Notes under the pieces: generated by a model
What the model saw: only the letters and a program-made list of their open reading frames with translations
Told to the model about the DNA's origin: nothing
Database searches by the model: none
In this document: piece after piece, positions 11,131 through 23,500 of the stretch
Layout: each line of letters begins with the position of its first letter
How positions within the stretch are numbered: position 1 is the first letter of the stretch
Translations under genes and position numbers: made by a program
Assembly (NCBI GenBank): GCA_905116865.2
Contig: CAJHNH020004513.1
Span: 334,501 to 398,500, forward strand
DNA from: Candidula unifasciata
Taxonomy: Eukaryota > Mollusca > Gastropoda > Stylommatophora > Geomitridae
Direction of reading: 5' to 3'
Length of the DNA stretch: 64,000 nt

Positions 11131-11164
11131 TGACCGAATATCCTCACTGCACCTCAAATCATTC

Positions 11165-12000
11165 AGTCCATAAATGTTTGGATCCACTTCTCAGCAACCA
11201 GCAGCGTGCAGCTACTGATGACCCCAGTTCTGTGTTGGTTTCTTATTCTTCTTTGGCTTCCTGCATAGTGCTCTTGTCTGGCCACACCCCTTTTAATATG
11301 CTGTTCTTGCAGTCTGTTTATGGCTGCAGATTCAGTCATAACTTGGTTTGCAAAAATGTCTTATCATCTCATGAAGCAGTAAGTATATCAGCCTGGCCCA
11401 TGACTCGTCCGTCCTCCACAGTAGTTTTATCTGCAAGCTTATCAGCTTGCTCATTTCCTTTAATTCCTGCGTGCACGGGTACAAATAGGAAACTGATTTT
11501 TGTCAGTCCCAACTGCCTCAGAGACTCCAACCATTGTGTTTGGTCCCAGCCCATCTCTATCTTCCTAAGCATACTCATTGAGTCACTGATAAAACATGCA
11601 CAGGTAAAAGTTTGCGTCTTCAGCCTTGTTATTGCTTTGGTCACAGAAAAGACTTTCCTAGTAAGACTACTTGTAGTCAAGGCAAAAGCACCAGAATCTT
11701 GCTTCTCCCACCAAACCTCAGCTGTATAAGCCTACTATGAGCTTCTGACAGGGGGAACCACAGACCCATCTGTGTAAATTATAGCATCCCTCTTTAAAGA
11801 ATTCTCGAAAATCAAAGCCTGCACTTTTGCCAGACTTTCTTGTCTGCACTTTCTGTCTAGGCAGATCCAAACAGAAAAAGTCGTACAGCACTCCGTTAGT
11901 ACTTGTACCCATTCCACACCAGGTTCCATCTCCTCAAGTTAACACACCTGGTGAAATATGCTCGATATGCTACTGCTCTAAAAAGGATCACTTTCTTCCA
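11165..12000 (-). pseudogene. RNase H-type LINE relic
   Basis: Minus-strand pieces read IIYTDGSV (about 11790), then FISDSMSMLRK and FLFVPVHAGIKGNEQADKLAD (11369-11680). This is the same RNase H domain as at 130-817. The frame is broken between the TDGS part and the rest. The upstream residues around 11718-11930 extend farther 5' than the copy at 130. Confidence 0.8.
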
Positions 12001-12259
12001 TGTAAAAAAAAAAAAACACACATTAAAACTCTGCTAGGGGTTGAACCTAGACCAATGCTTTAGATTCTCTATACTATGATTAATCAAATTACTTGTACTT
12101 TAGTGTCACATTATTTCTCCATACACAGCGTAAGGATTATTCACTTTTACAAATGCTTCAAATCTCTTGCCCTTCGATACCAGGGACAGGTGAATTAGTT
12201 CATAAATCAACTCATGATGCCCTTCTTGTTAACAGAAGAGTCAACTATCAGTCTGTAAA

Positions 12260-12752
12260 TAGTGGGTGCTTCTTCTTCTTCTTCTTCTCTTCCACCTTGA
12301 CCTCAGCGAAATGTTGGGAGGAGATGTAACATTCGTTGATGAGCGCTGCCAATAGCACAATTTAGAATGATGTTCATTTCTGTAAGGCTGTTCTTAATGC
12401 TCATCACTCCATCTTTTCCACAGTCTTCCACTCGCTCTATACCTGTTGTAACATTTTAGTGTGGCTCGCTGTGGCAGACAGTACCAGGGCATTCTTGTTA
12501 GGTGTCTAAACCACTTCATTTGTTGTTCTTTGATGACCTGTAGGACTGGCTTTATTCCTAACATTCGTCTGATTTCGTATTCTGTCTTTCCTTGAAACTC
12601 CTGCTGCGCTTCTAAGGCATTTAATTTATGTTGTCACAATTTTACGTTCATTTGAGGATGTAAGTGTCCACGTTTGGCACTGATAGCAAAGTGTTGGTCA
12701 AAAACTAGTTCTGTTAAGATTCACTTTAGTACTCCAGGGTATCTAGTGGGTG
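12260..12752 (-). mobile_element. LINE 3' fragment with (GAA)n tail
   Basis: Minus-strand translation gives QQMKWFRHLTRMPWYCLPQ, resembling the region after the RT domain in RTE-like LINEs. The low-coordinate end is (CTT)n, i.e. a (GAA)n tail. TAGTGGGTG at 12260-12268 and 12744-12752 may be a short target duplication. Confidence 0.6.
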
Positions 12753-13129
12753 TTAAACAAAAATAATTTATAAGAATGACAATAAACTAAATAAAACTCA
12801 CCATGTGGCACTCAATATGTGTGTGCGTGTAAAAGTGTGTGAAAGAGTATGTCAGTGTGTGGGTCTGTTTGCATGTGTGTATGTATTCATTAGAAAGGAG
12901 AGAATTTAAAATAAAAAACATGTATGCTCCACAATAACAGGTTAAGTACCAAAACAAACATATAATCATGACCATACAAATTATTACCATCATCAACAGT
13001 ATCATTATATCAACAACGGTTATAAGAGCAAAGCATACAAAAACACATCCCTCATTACCATCCCTAGCAAACTTTGGCAGCAAAATATGCAAGTAATAAG
13101 GTTAAAAGGACACGTTCAACATACAATAC
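12753..13129. other. No gene recognised
   Basis: Contains a short GT/GA-rich stretch at 12818-12885; otherwise featureless. Confidence 0.45.
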
Positions 13130-13575
13130 ATTTGACTAAAACAGGCTACAGGAAGTATTTTCTAAAGACAGCGTATGGCAGTAGAAAACATATAAATATG
13201 TAGTTACAGAGAGGCAGCAGAGAACATTTAGTTAAAACAGTTTACAGCAGTATATAACATGTTTAGTTAAAACAATGTAGAAGATATTTAGTTAAAACAG
13301 CATTCAGGCAGTAGAAAAGATTTTTAGTTAAAATAGCATTTTGCAGTGCAGAACACATTTAGTTTAAACATTTTACAGCAGTGTAGAAGAATGAATTTAC
13401 CGCTGTGAAACCCACATTTAGGTGGTAGATAACTTCTTTAGTTAAAGAGCATACATGCAGTAGAGAATTTATTAGTTAAAACAGCATACAGCAGTGAATA
13501 ACTAATGTTGTTAAAATATATTTTACAGCAGAGATGATATTTGGTTAAAACAGCAATCAGCAGTAGATAACAAGG
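13130..13575. repeat. Degenerate tandem repeat, about 35-bp unit
   Basis: Repeated motif TTTAGTTAAAACAG followed by a CAGCAGTA.A.AACAT segment, about a dozen diverged copies. Confidence 0.75.
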
Positions 13576-13619
13576 TAACAATGTTACAGCAAGTAGTAGT
13601 AACAATGGACTCCCTTTAC

Positions 13620-13832
13620 GTGCCTTGAGGTTGAATGCTGAATTAAGAATCAACATCACAGCCCTTGGAATATTCCTGTAAGTGCTCCAGCCACATCTTC
13701 AGCAGCAAGAGCAGAGTTCCAGTTCTGATGGTACAAGTAACAGTCTGATTGTACATCCATCTTGCCTTTTCCTTGAGTGTTGAGCATCGGCCAGACTCCC
13801 CTGGTGACTCATTAGTACTATAATTTTTTAGC
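13620..13832 (-). mobile_element. 3' end of second RNase H LINE family
   Basis: Shares AGAATCAACATCACAGC, TCTTCAGCAGCAAG and TTGAGTGTTGAGCATCGGCC with the copies at 18835, 45175, 54340 and 60340. Confidence 0.75.
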
Positions 13833-14054
13833 CATCTCAATTAAACTCTTTCAGTATCAAGCTGGTGTGATATCTAGTTCTATTCTAAAGACCTGCTACT
13901 TTAGCCCTTACGCCCCCTAACAATTAAAACAATTTTTTTTTCATAATTACATTAAAAAGAAACACATCTTTATCATTTTCTGAAACTTTACACTAAGAAA
14001 CTAGAGGAAGAGAAGACAAAGCAGAAGAAATTTGGGAGTCGGAGGCAGTTTTTA

Positions 14055-14525
14055 TTAACCAATGATACGGTTAAGTTCAATTTGGCTAATGAGATTAGGT
14101 AAACAATTTAATCATCCAATGAGATGATTAAGCTTTAACTGAATCAATAATAGTTAAATTATTTAACCAATGAGATAGTTAGGCTGCAACTGAACAGTAA
14201 GATTACCAAACAATTTAACCAATGAAATGGTTATGTACAATCTGACCAATGAGATGTATAAACTATTTATGTAACTGTTTCAGTCCCAAGGGATTTAGCT
14301 TCAGAGGTCCAATGAATGGTAAAGAGAGACATAAAATCAGCACATCTTTAGCTCATTGTATGATGCGTTCCTTGGGAATGAAAGAGTTAACCAATGAGAT
14401 GGTTAAGCTGCAATGGGACCACTGAGATTACTAAAATGTTTAACCAAAGAAAGGGTTATGTTGAATTTGACCAAAGAGCTGGGTGAACAATTTAACCAAT
14501 GAAATAATTAAACTGGAATTTCTTC
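14055..14525. repeat. Degenerate tandem repeat built on AACCAATGAGATGGTTA
   Basis: About nine or more diverged units with AACCAATGAGAT, AAGCTGCAA and AAACAATTTAACC. Each carries a CCAAT pentamer. Confidence 0.8.
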
Positions 14526-14764
14526 ACATATTTTTTTGAACGACTTAATTTCTCTGACCATGTGGGCTCCAGTGCAATGACATTCTAATTATACATCCAC
14601 TTTTGCTTCACAGCAAATTGTTGGTACTCCTGTAAGGCTAAGTTGACAGACTAACAGCCCAGGTCAATTTAATAACTCTCTGCCCTGAAGAACATTTAAT
14701 GATATGACCTTTGGGCAAACAGACAAGCATGCTAGCTAGCTACACTGCTGATACAGCTGCACTG

Positions 14765-14835
14765 GTTGCTGAAAATGGGGACAGAGTGCTTATAGGAATG
14801 TTTTGAGTAATGTGATGTCAGTTCTCAACTCAATG
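14765..14835 (+). mobile_element. Short 3' end of second RNase H LINE family
   Basis: GGTTGCTGAAAATGGGGACA and GTGATGTCAGTTCTCAA match the terminal region of the family. Confidence 0.55.
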
Positions 14836-16029
14836 AACTTAAGTAAAACTTGAAGGAAATATTATACAGAATTTATATTCATGCATACAACACATCATGG
14901 ATACAGCTGTCAAATTATTAAAAAAAAAAAAAAAACCCAAAAAAAGATCTTCAACCTCTTCCATCTCAGACAGTTGTATCTTGGGGGAAAGAATAGGTTC
15001 ACACAAAGCTTATAAAAAAACTAGCTATGGCAAAATAACTGAAAAAAAATGGAAAGAAATAACTGGGGATGTCTTCTGAAAATAGAGCATAGCATGTGGA
15101 AAAAAATTAAAAGTAATAACCTTGACTTTGTGAGTTTGTTAAAAACTGACTTATATAAAGTTAAAACTTTCAATTCAAATCTGTTACGATAAGCTAAAAC
15201 AGTTACTTTAATAGTATGCATACAAATTGAAGGCATTCAAAATAATGTTAAGATAACATTTAGATAGTGGCTCTTTGAAACCTCAGGCTGCAGTCCAGGA
15301 GGCAGAAATAGGGGAAATAAATGACAAAACATTCTTCTAATTTTCTTCATTTTTGAAATGTTATCTCTCATTGTTAGCCTGACACTCTTCTAAGCCATCC
15401 CATCTCTCCTCTTGTGAGTCTTCTATCCTCAGCTGTTCTTAGTTTCTGTTAAAGAGAGCCGGACCAAAACAGGACCCCGAGCCCCAAACACCACACCGGA
15501 CTTTGGAAGACAAAGAAAAGGAATATGAGGTGTGACTTCACACCACAAATAAAAGGACACCAAATAAAATAGCCAAGGAACCTACCTTCACATAGCAGGC
15601 CTTCCGGCGGCTGACAAAGGATCAAGTTTTGAATTTTTGTTTCTCAAATTGTAAGTGCAACTGGAATTAGTTTGTGTCATAAAAAATCAAATGTCTGTGC
15701 TGTCTCCACACTGACGGTTGGCTACAGTGCACCACTGATGTCTCTGGGAATATTAAGTGGTGAGGCCCTAATCTCTTTCAGGGTGAGATTCAGACAAGTG
15801 TCCAAAAACTATGAGAACAATTAAAAAAAAAAAAAAAAGTCCACCACAAAAAACAAACTCAAGTACTCTAGGATTATGAAATTGTTAACCCCATCCGCTA
15901 ACCTTTCACACATGGAGCCACAGCTTATGTAATATGGAATTCTGAAATAACCTAATGACCCACTTTAAAAAAAATTATCTGTAATGTTAAATGTTACTCT
16001 TAAGCAGCTGAGACAATTTATATCAACAT
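14836..16029. other. No gene recognised
   Basis: AT-rich with A-runs at 14920-14935 and 15821-15838. No coding signature. Confidence 0.45.
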
Positions 16030-16345
16030 CAAGTTCCTAGCCGACTGACATGGGCGATCAGGTCTCTCCACAATCGACTATTGTCAACGGCTTATTCCTT
16101 GGTGATGTGCTGAAACCCCTCCATGCCATGATAAAAGCCTGTTAAGAATATTCTTACACTGTCTTTCCAGTGGTCACCACAAGTTCCAGCTTCCTTCTCA
16201 TAACATGATCAAAAAGTGATATTGTCAGTTTCTGATGTTACTGATTTGTCTTCGGGCCCTGGCCTCTTTCAAAACATCTGGGTTGCTCTTTTTGTCTATC
16301 CAAGGAATTCTGAGGATTCTTCTGGAAAATAACATCTCTGAGACA
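16030..16345 (-). pseudogene. RTE-like LINE fragment
   Basis: Minus-strand pieces resemble the RILRIPW segment after the RT domain. The same sequence order (CCATGCCATGA..AAAGCCTGT; CTTCTCATAACATGA; CCAAGGAATTCTGAGGATTC) recurs at 49530-50190. Confidence 0.65.
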
Positions 16346-16493
16346 ACAAATTGTCTGCATTTATTTAACATAAATGGTTAAATTCAGTTTAAATACTTTT
16401 TTTTTGCTTTAAATACTTGAAATATTGCTTTCCTGGTAAGTAACTTTTACATGGAATACTTGAATTATGGCACGTCTTCAACTAACTGAAATA

Positions 16494-16675
16494 CAGTAAA
16501 ACCTAATTAATACAAATTCCATTGGCTAAAGAAAAAAAAAAAGGATTTGTGTTAAACAAATTTGTGCAAAATGTAACTTGTGCTAAAAAAAAATACAATC
16601 CTGCTGGGACCAGTATTTTTTAATTTTAACCTAGTATTCTTCTTAAGAGAGTTTGATTTAAGAAGGTTTTAACAG
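16494..16675. mobile_element. Possible TA-flanked MITE
   Basis: Left end CAGTAAAACCT; right end, read inward, CTGTTAAAACCTT. TA lies on both sides. Looks like a small Tc1/mariner-type non-coding element of 182 bp. Confidence 0.5.
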
Positions 16676-17195
16676 TATTAAATTTTACTTTCTAGCAACT
16701 AATATGTAGGTATCGTCAACGGATAAAAATATTTTAAGGCACATTTATGTAACAAATTAAAATATTCTTTTTTGTAAACTGACATCTTTTTTAACAAAAA
16801 GAGCTTGAATTAGTAAAGATCATATTTTTTAATTTATCAAAATGTTTCTCTGTAGTTATCAATTATTATGTAGTTTGAAATGCTTAAATTACTTAATGGT
16901 ATATTTCTGTATTTAATTAAAATATTTCTCTCTGGAACTAACATCTTTAAAACATAAATAACTTAATTATTAATGACCATATTCTTTAATTAATCAAAAT
17001 ATATTTCAGCCGATACATCTGACTTCTTCAGGCATTTGTTACCCAGGTTAGCCTTTCCAGCTTTGTAGTTATTTTTTTATCTAGTTCAAAATGTCAAAAA
17101 ATATCTAAAAACATCAAAATGCTTAAATTACAAAATGGCACATTTCTATAATTAAATCAAATGTTAAACGTTACTATCAGACATTTATGACCTGC

Positions 17196-17619
17196 ATTTA
17201 CCACTTTTTATAGGTTTTCAAAAACAGAGTCTTACGACGAATCTTTGGACCCATCAAAGATGCAAACAGCGGGGAATGGAGAGTGAGAAGCAATAACCAA
17301 ATTCATAATCTGTTTAAATCACCACTGATCACTGGCATCATAAGAGTTAATAGACTGAAATGGTTGAGGCATATTGAAAGAATGTCAGATGACAGAGAAG
17401 TAAAAACTGTATACACAAGGAAGATGAATGGTTGCAGACCACGAGGCAGACCAATAAGAATGTGGAGAGATAATGTCCAGACGGACCTGCAAACACTTGG
17501 TGTCACCAACTGGAAAGAGAAGGCCAACCAGAGGGATGAATGGAGGCGGGTGATATCTGCAGCAATGAACCTCAAGGGCTCGGAATGCTGAAGAAAAAGA
17601 AGAAGATTTACCACTTTTT
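17196..17619 (+). mobile_element. RTE-like LINE, 5'-truncated, with 14-bp target duplication
   Basis: ATTTACCACTTTTT at 17196-17209 and 17606-17619. The insert (17210-17605) encodes [20 protein letters not shown] and [19 protein letters not shown], the C-terminal tail of an RT protein. The frame is open to a TGA at 17589, followed by a GAAGAAAAAGAAG tail. Confidence 0.88.
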
Positions 17620-17886
17620 GGGTCATAGAGGACACGGGAAAAGCAGCATTTTACAAAATGAAGAATACTTTATGCAATCTTTCTTTGTCAATTGACAGGA
17701 GAAAGAGAATTGTCAAGAGTTATATAAATACTATCTTGGAGTGAATCAGGGACAGTTAGTTGATCAGTAAAAAATTGTTCTGAAGTGTTGGAGATGTGGT
17801 TTCAAATACCAATGATAAAATATCCTGGAGAGATTTTAAAAAAAAAAGAGTAATAAAGAGGTCTTGAAAGAAAGTGACTTAAGAAG

Positions 17887-18175
17887 AGAATTCTTCTTCT
17901 TCTTCGCGTTCACCAGCTGAAAACTGGTGGAAAGTTCTGGTTGTTTATCTACTTCTGGACTGCAGTCCTGTTTCAGAACCTGAGTATTGAGTGTGCATCC
18001 GTTTTACAGATCTGACTCATTTGTATGCAGACTGCTGGTTCCTTGCCTCTCAGGCAGATGCACTCCAACTCTGAAGGAAGCTCCCAGTTAGTCGACTCTT
18101 ACGATATGCTTTTGGGTAGGCAGTGGGTCTATTCTTGTTTTCCCTACAACAGGGCCCCAGAACCCATACGGTTCT
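17887..18175 (-). mobile_element. SINE-C copy
   Basis: Starts CTTCTTCTTCTTCGCGTTC as written and ends CAGGGCCCCAGAACCCAT. Near full length. Confidence 0.82.
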
Positions 18176-18425
18176 GATTGCCCCCATCAGAAGGAGACGA
18201 TTTACATTCTTTGATCATGTTATGAGAAGGAGAAAACTGAAGTACAACATGAAGGCTGGAAAGTTAGAGAAGGAGAGGCAGAGGGAGACCAAGAGAGAAG
18301 ATGCTGGACAGTTTGATATCACGGCACAAAAGATCATCTTTGTCAGAACTGACTAAAAGTACATGGAACAGAAGGTTGTGGATAGTAGACATGACTACCT
18401 ACATCATACAGCATGGACTATAAGA
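18176..18425 (+). pseudogene. LINE C-terminal fragment
   Basis: Plus-strand frame contains RRRRFTFFDHVMRRRKLKYN, resembling the GHVMRR segment of RTE-like RT C-termini. The frame breaks after about 18356. It directly abuts SINE-C. Confidence 0.55.
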
Positions 18426-18834
18426 AGAAGGAGACCAGGATGGGGGGGGTGGGTGGGGGGGAGGGGGGTTGGGGGGGGGTATAGACCTAAGGATATAAGA
18501 CTGAAGGCTGCATGGTTAGTATAATCATCACGAACTGTGTAGGTCAGGATTGTTATTTTTGCCCCTTTCCCAGAAAATAACACCTCCATCCCTTACAGAG
18601 GATTGAAATCAAGTCCCTTGCAAGAGACCCCAGGGTTCTAAATGTTTTGGCCAGCCTCTCCTCTTATGTAACATAAATAGTTAAAATTATGAAGGATCAA
18701 GTTCTTTAAGACATCAACATACTCCTTTCAAGTAATTAATCTGTACAGAATTCTGAATGCTTAAAACACTTTATGGAACATTTCTGTAATCAACTAAAAT
18801 GTAAAATGCTAATGCTACTCTGTGTAAACTAACT

Positions 18835-19265
18835 TTTATTTTGAATTTTGAATCGTCATTACAGCACTTGAGACACTCCCCTAAGTGCTCAGTCCCCATC
18901 TTCAGCAGAAAGCAAAGAGTTCCAATTGGGATGGTACCAGTAACTGTCTGATTGTATATCCGTCTCATCCTCTCCCTGAGTGTTGAGTGTCGGCCAGATC
19001 CCCTGGTAACTCCTCACAGCGCCATTCTCCTTAGACCATAATGATCTATCTGCGCCTCCGCACTGTTCACTCACTCCCAAAGGGCCCTCACAATATCTAA
19101 CTTGTCATATATCAATTCACCACCAACTCGTGCAGGGCCAGCCAGTCTATCTGCCTGCTCATTTTCCAACACATCGGCATGACCCGGAGAAAATATCCAA
19201 AGGATGCTAACTACCAGGGACCTCTAAAGTGATGCTTGCCACTTTGCATGCAGCATGCCTGTCTT
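18835..19265 (-). pseudogene. Second RNase H LINE family, 3' part
   Basis: Minus strand: HADVLENEQADRLAGPARVG, a downstream RRMALRGVTRGSGRHSTL segment, and the terminal EDGD/CLKCCND region. The most complete copies are here and at 45175 and 60340. Confidence 0.75.
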
Positions 19266-20378
19266 CCCCTTTCTCAACTTGCTCTACGAGTAACATTTAT
19301 GTAAGAAGAATTGTTAACAATACTTTGAGGCACATTTCTCTAATAAAATGTTGAATGCTGCTTACAGATGATTAAAATTGCTCCTGTAACATGAACAGCA
19401 AAAATTATTTGGGCATATTTCTTTTTTTAAATCTTATATCGTCGACACACTTACTGACCCTCAACAAGCATGTATTAAAAGTCAAATAAGTAAGGGTTTG
19501 TGGAAATCAGATGTGTTGGGCCAAAAAAGTGCAGATACAGCGGCCTAGCTGTAAACCACAACACACTGTGCCAGCCACCAAACTAAGGCCAAAATTAGAA
19601 GTTAAAGAAATAACTATAATATTTATGTAGTACGCAATGGCTAAAACGACTTAGGCACGTACAATTTAAAAAAAAAAAAATTCAGCTGTCAGGTTATAAA
19701 ATACTTAACAGGGATAGCTACAAATTAATTTACATAAAATTTCTGTTTTAAGTGAAATGTTGCCTTTAAATTTTAATATTCATAAAACATGAATAGCTAA
19801 AACTATCTTTAAGGCACTTTTATATAATTCACTATTATCTGACTGTCAAGTTACTGTAAACAAAAGTAAATAACAGTGATAGCTAAAATTAATTTACATC
19901 GTATTTCTGTGAATTAAGTGAAATTTTACTTTTGAATAACAATAACATCCTTGCAATATTTGTGAAAAAATAATAAAGTGAAATGTTGTTATCCGATATA
20001 ACAATTATATCCTTGCAACATTTTAAAAGAAATCATTAAGTGAAATATTATTTTCAGATAACAATGACGTTCACACAAAATGTTTTTTTAAAAGAATTCC
20101 ATGCAACATTTTAAAAAGAAATAATTAAGTAAAATGTTACTTTCAGTTAACCCAAACATTCATGCAACATTTTTTAAAGAAATAATTAAGTGAAATGTTA
20201 CTTTCAGTTAACACAAACATCCATGCAACATGAAAGCTAACACTATAATTCAGCATGCTTTCTTAATCAAAATGCTGTTCTCACAGCATCAAGTTAGTCT
20301 CTAGCCATGTACAGTGAAGGAATTATTGAGTGACGACATGTTTTCATTGAACAACCTAAGCCCTGTTCATCCTCATAA

Positions 20379-20576
20379 TCAACATTTGCCCATTGCATTC
20401 CTTGCTGCAGCTATAAGTGGCCTCAAAGTTGCAAGAGGCATGGACTTTTCTAGAAAAGGGTGTTCCAACAGCTGAGCTGCGTTGGCTCTGCCTTCCACCT
20501 CAACTTCCAAGCATCTGTGGAGGAAGTCTTTCAGTTCTGGTGACAGCTTATGCTCATCTTTAATTTCAGGTTTACC
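20379..20576 (-). CDS. Pak: PAK coding exon 8: C-terminus and stop codon
   Basis: Acceptor TTTCCCACCAG|GGT. Encodes residues 440-504, with [20 protein letters not shown] and ending at TGA (20381-20379). It covers the end of the kinase fold plus a short tail. I see no canonical AATAAA on the minus strand in the roughly 1 kb below the stop; the polyadenylation site is unresolved. Confidence 0.94.
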   Translation of the reverse strand, partial: GKPEIKDEHKLSPELKDFLHRCLEVEVEGRANAAQLLEHPFLEKSMPLATLRPLIAAARNAMGKC

Positions 20577-23500
20577 CTGGTGGGAAAAAAGAAAAGGTTT
20601 GGCATGTTTATTTTAAGAACAGTCTATTCTTTTAACTCTTCAACACTTTCAATCCAAGAACAATAGACCAAAAAAGGACACTGAAAATTTGCAAACATCA
20701 TTATTTTCAAAAAGGTGACATTTATTCACATATGTGGTACAAAACATACTCTGCTCTATGTTGAAACAAAAAGGCAGATTTCCCCCAAAAATGCTGAGAC
20801 CAAAAAAACAGAAACTGATCACACACAGCACAACCATTGCTTATGACACAAAAAGTAAAGACAGGAAAGCCAGTATGTGTATGGGCTATCTATCAGATAG
20901 CATGGCCAGTCCCCCGCCTGCATGCAACCTAGGTTGTACGACTGTATGCAGCATATACATTCCACAATGTCAGCACTTTAAATGGCCCACAAATCACTAC
21001 CCCACAGCCTCAGCCTACGTCCTACGACTGCTTGCAGCCTAGAATGCATGACTGTATGCAGTGTATATTATAGGCTGTGTGCAGTCGTGCGATCTAGACT
21101 GCACTGTCTCGTAGGATGTAGGCTGCACTCTCCCACGTGGGATGTAGGCTGAGGCTGTGGGGTAGGGGTTAGGGCCAGTTATAGATGTTTTGGGGCCATT
21201 AAAAGCGCTCACATTGTGGAATATAGAACACGCAATGTCGCTGGCCGCTGACAACAATAAGTAAATATGACGTGTTGCTGGCCGCTTATTAAGCATGACA
21301 CCCCCGGCAACATCGGACAGGGTCTGCGACACGATGAGGCATGAATAGGAAGGGAAGTCACTCTTTTTCTGGAGCGAGAAACGTAACAGGCACCATAAGT
21401 ACAAATGAACGTATGTAAGCATAAAAGAATTATGTAAGTACAAATCAATGTGTTTAACTATAAACTAATGTATGTAATACAAATGAACATAAGTACAAGT
21501 GAATGTAAGTAAGAACAAATGAATGTATGTGAGTATAAGTGAATGTATGTAAATACTAATAAATGTTAAGTATAAGCTAATGAATGTAAGTTTAGAGTAT
21601 AAACTAACATATATCAGCAAAACTTACCTTGGTGGCTATACGGTAGATGGCTTTAAGGGGAGTCTCATTCAAATAAGGTGGCTCTCCTTCTAACATTTCA
21701 ATAATCATTATACCCAGACTCCAGATGTCCACTTTGTTGCCATACTGTTTTCTGCAGACAAATTATTCAAATGTCTGTTAAAAATATCTTGAACTTCATT
21801 ACATTTAATGATTACAAACCTCTAGCTCCTCCATTTTTCTCTATTGTGGGTGGAGCGGATCCACTTCCCTTAGACAGTATGTTGTAATAAAAGGTACATA
21901 ATTAAGAATTTGCTGAAATCGTATGAGCCTGAGGTGCAGGTATTGCATCAAAATGTAAACCGCAATGCAACAGGCAGTCTTTTAAAGATCAAACAAAGAA
22001 ATGAAGGACCCTTTTCTCTCATATTTTCAGAGACCAACCTGCACTCGATGGGTGATGTGGTCAACACTGCATCGGCTGCCTTTACTTTTCAATACTTCAC
22101 TTGGCTGAGTAGACCTGGGAGCCAATGACATTTTAAAAAAAAAAGAAGAAGAAAATAAATAAAAAACCACTTTGACATGAATAGTCTTCTTCTTCAAGCT
22201 CACCAGCCGTATACTCTGGCGGAAAGTTCTGGTCATTAATCCGCCTTCAAACTCTAGTCTTGTTCCAGAACCTCAGTGCTGTGTGTACATCCGTTATATA
22301 GATCTGGATTATTTGTATGCTGACTGTTGGTTCCTTGCCTCTCAGGCAGATGCACTCTGACTTCGAAGGAAAAGCCCCCAATTAGTTGACTCTTATGATA
22401 TGCTTGTTTGGGAGGCAGTAGGCCTATTCTTGTTTTCACTACAATAGGACCCTGAAACACACACAGGGAGACGTGGATATGAACCCAAGACCTTTGGGTC
22501 AGTAGGCGAGAATACTATGCTAACCTTTTATTTTTAAGTACCAGTCAGTGTTTGACCGGTAATGTGGTTCTTCTTATTCTTCTTTGTGTTTATCAGCTGT
22601 AAACTCTGGCAGACAGTTATGGTTGTTCATCCACGTCTGGAATTTAGTCTTCTTCTAGAACTTGAGTTTTGCATGCGTAACCATTTTACAGATCTGGCTT
22701 ATTATTATGTAGATTGTTGGTTCCCACCTCTTAACTCTAAAAGGCCCGAGCAACGGTGTGAGCATTGATTAAGAAGTTCTGTTTTGCTCAAACAAGGCTT
22801 TCATTGTCGACGGTGTGTCCCTTACATATTGCTTCGCGCACGGCTCCGTACTTGCTTATAATGTTCGGAAGTACGATTAAACTATTCAGGGAAAGTCACT
22901 CTGCCGAAATCCTTTCAGCTACATTTGTTATCAGAAGCCACATGTGCATAATTTGAATGGATTCACAGTGAAATTGTTTTCAACAGTGCATTTTCTAAGT
23001 TCGTTTTTGAGTGCCAGGAATACCAATGTTCCAACCATAGGTACAGGTCGCAGAATGTGCCTTTCTGCTGCCAAAGCTCTGAAATTGTTTCAGTCAGATG
23101 TTTCTAATTCAGATAATGATAATGAACAATTAGATTTTTTGGAAAGTGATTCGGGCGTTGAATTTCCACCAGCGAAGCTAAGCGATCAGCTGTTTGGAAT
23201 CTAGCAATTCTGATGAGTTTACACAGACAATGTCCCATTGCTACCGTATTTATGGTGTAAGAGAAAGAAAGCGCTCTAAATGAAGAGACAGTACTATACA
23301 ATGGCTAAGCTACATTTGAGATCATCGCAGCTACAGTCTGTATATAACTGTACAAAGTAAATAGTAAATTGTGTGTGTGTAATGGCTCATTTTTCTGACA
23401 TTTTTTCACTGAAATTTTGCTCAGCACTCTGTGAGAACTAAGAGCTCCTGAGTGCTAAACTAACCCAGAAACTTATCATAACTTTGGAATATGTTAAGAA

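Larger units (their letters stand above)
16360..20260. repeat. Decayed tandem array invaded by transposons
   Basis: Between the inserted elements, variants of AGGCACATTTCTGTAATTAA, AAATGTTAAATGTTACT and ACATAAATAGCTAAAA recur (near 16370, 16730, 16880, 17130, 18660, 18780, 19320, 19770, 19830). Unit length is hard to fix by eye, roughly 100 bp. The segment 19905-20235 holds about five clearer units near 60 bp (AATTAAGTGAAATGTTACTT with CATGCAACATTTT). Confidence 0.65.

Noticed and set aside
22944..23204. piggyBac-type transposase N-terminus
   Set aside because: Only an acidic Ser/Asp stretch resembles it; no catalytic segment and no TTAA-flanked ends were found.
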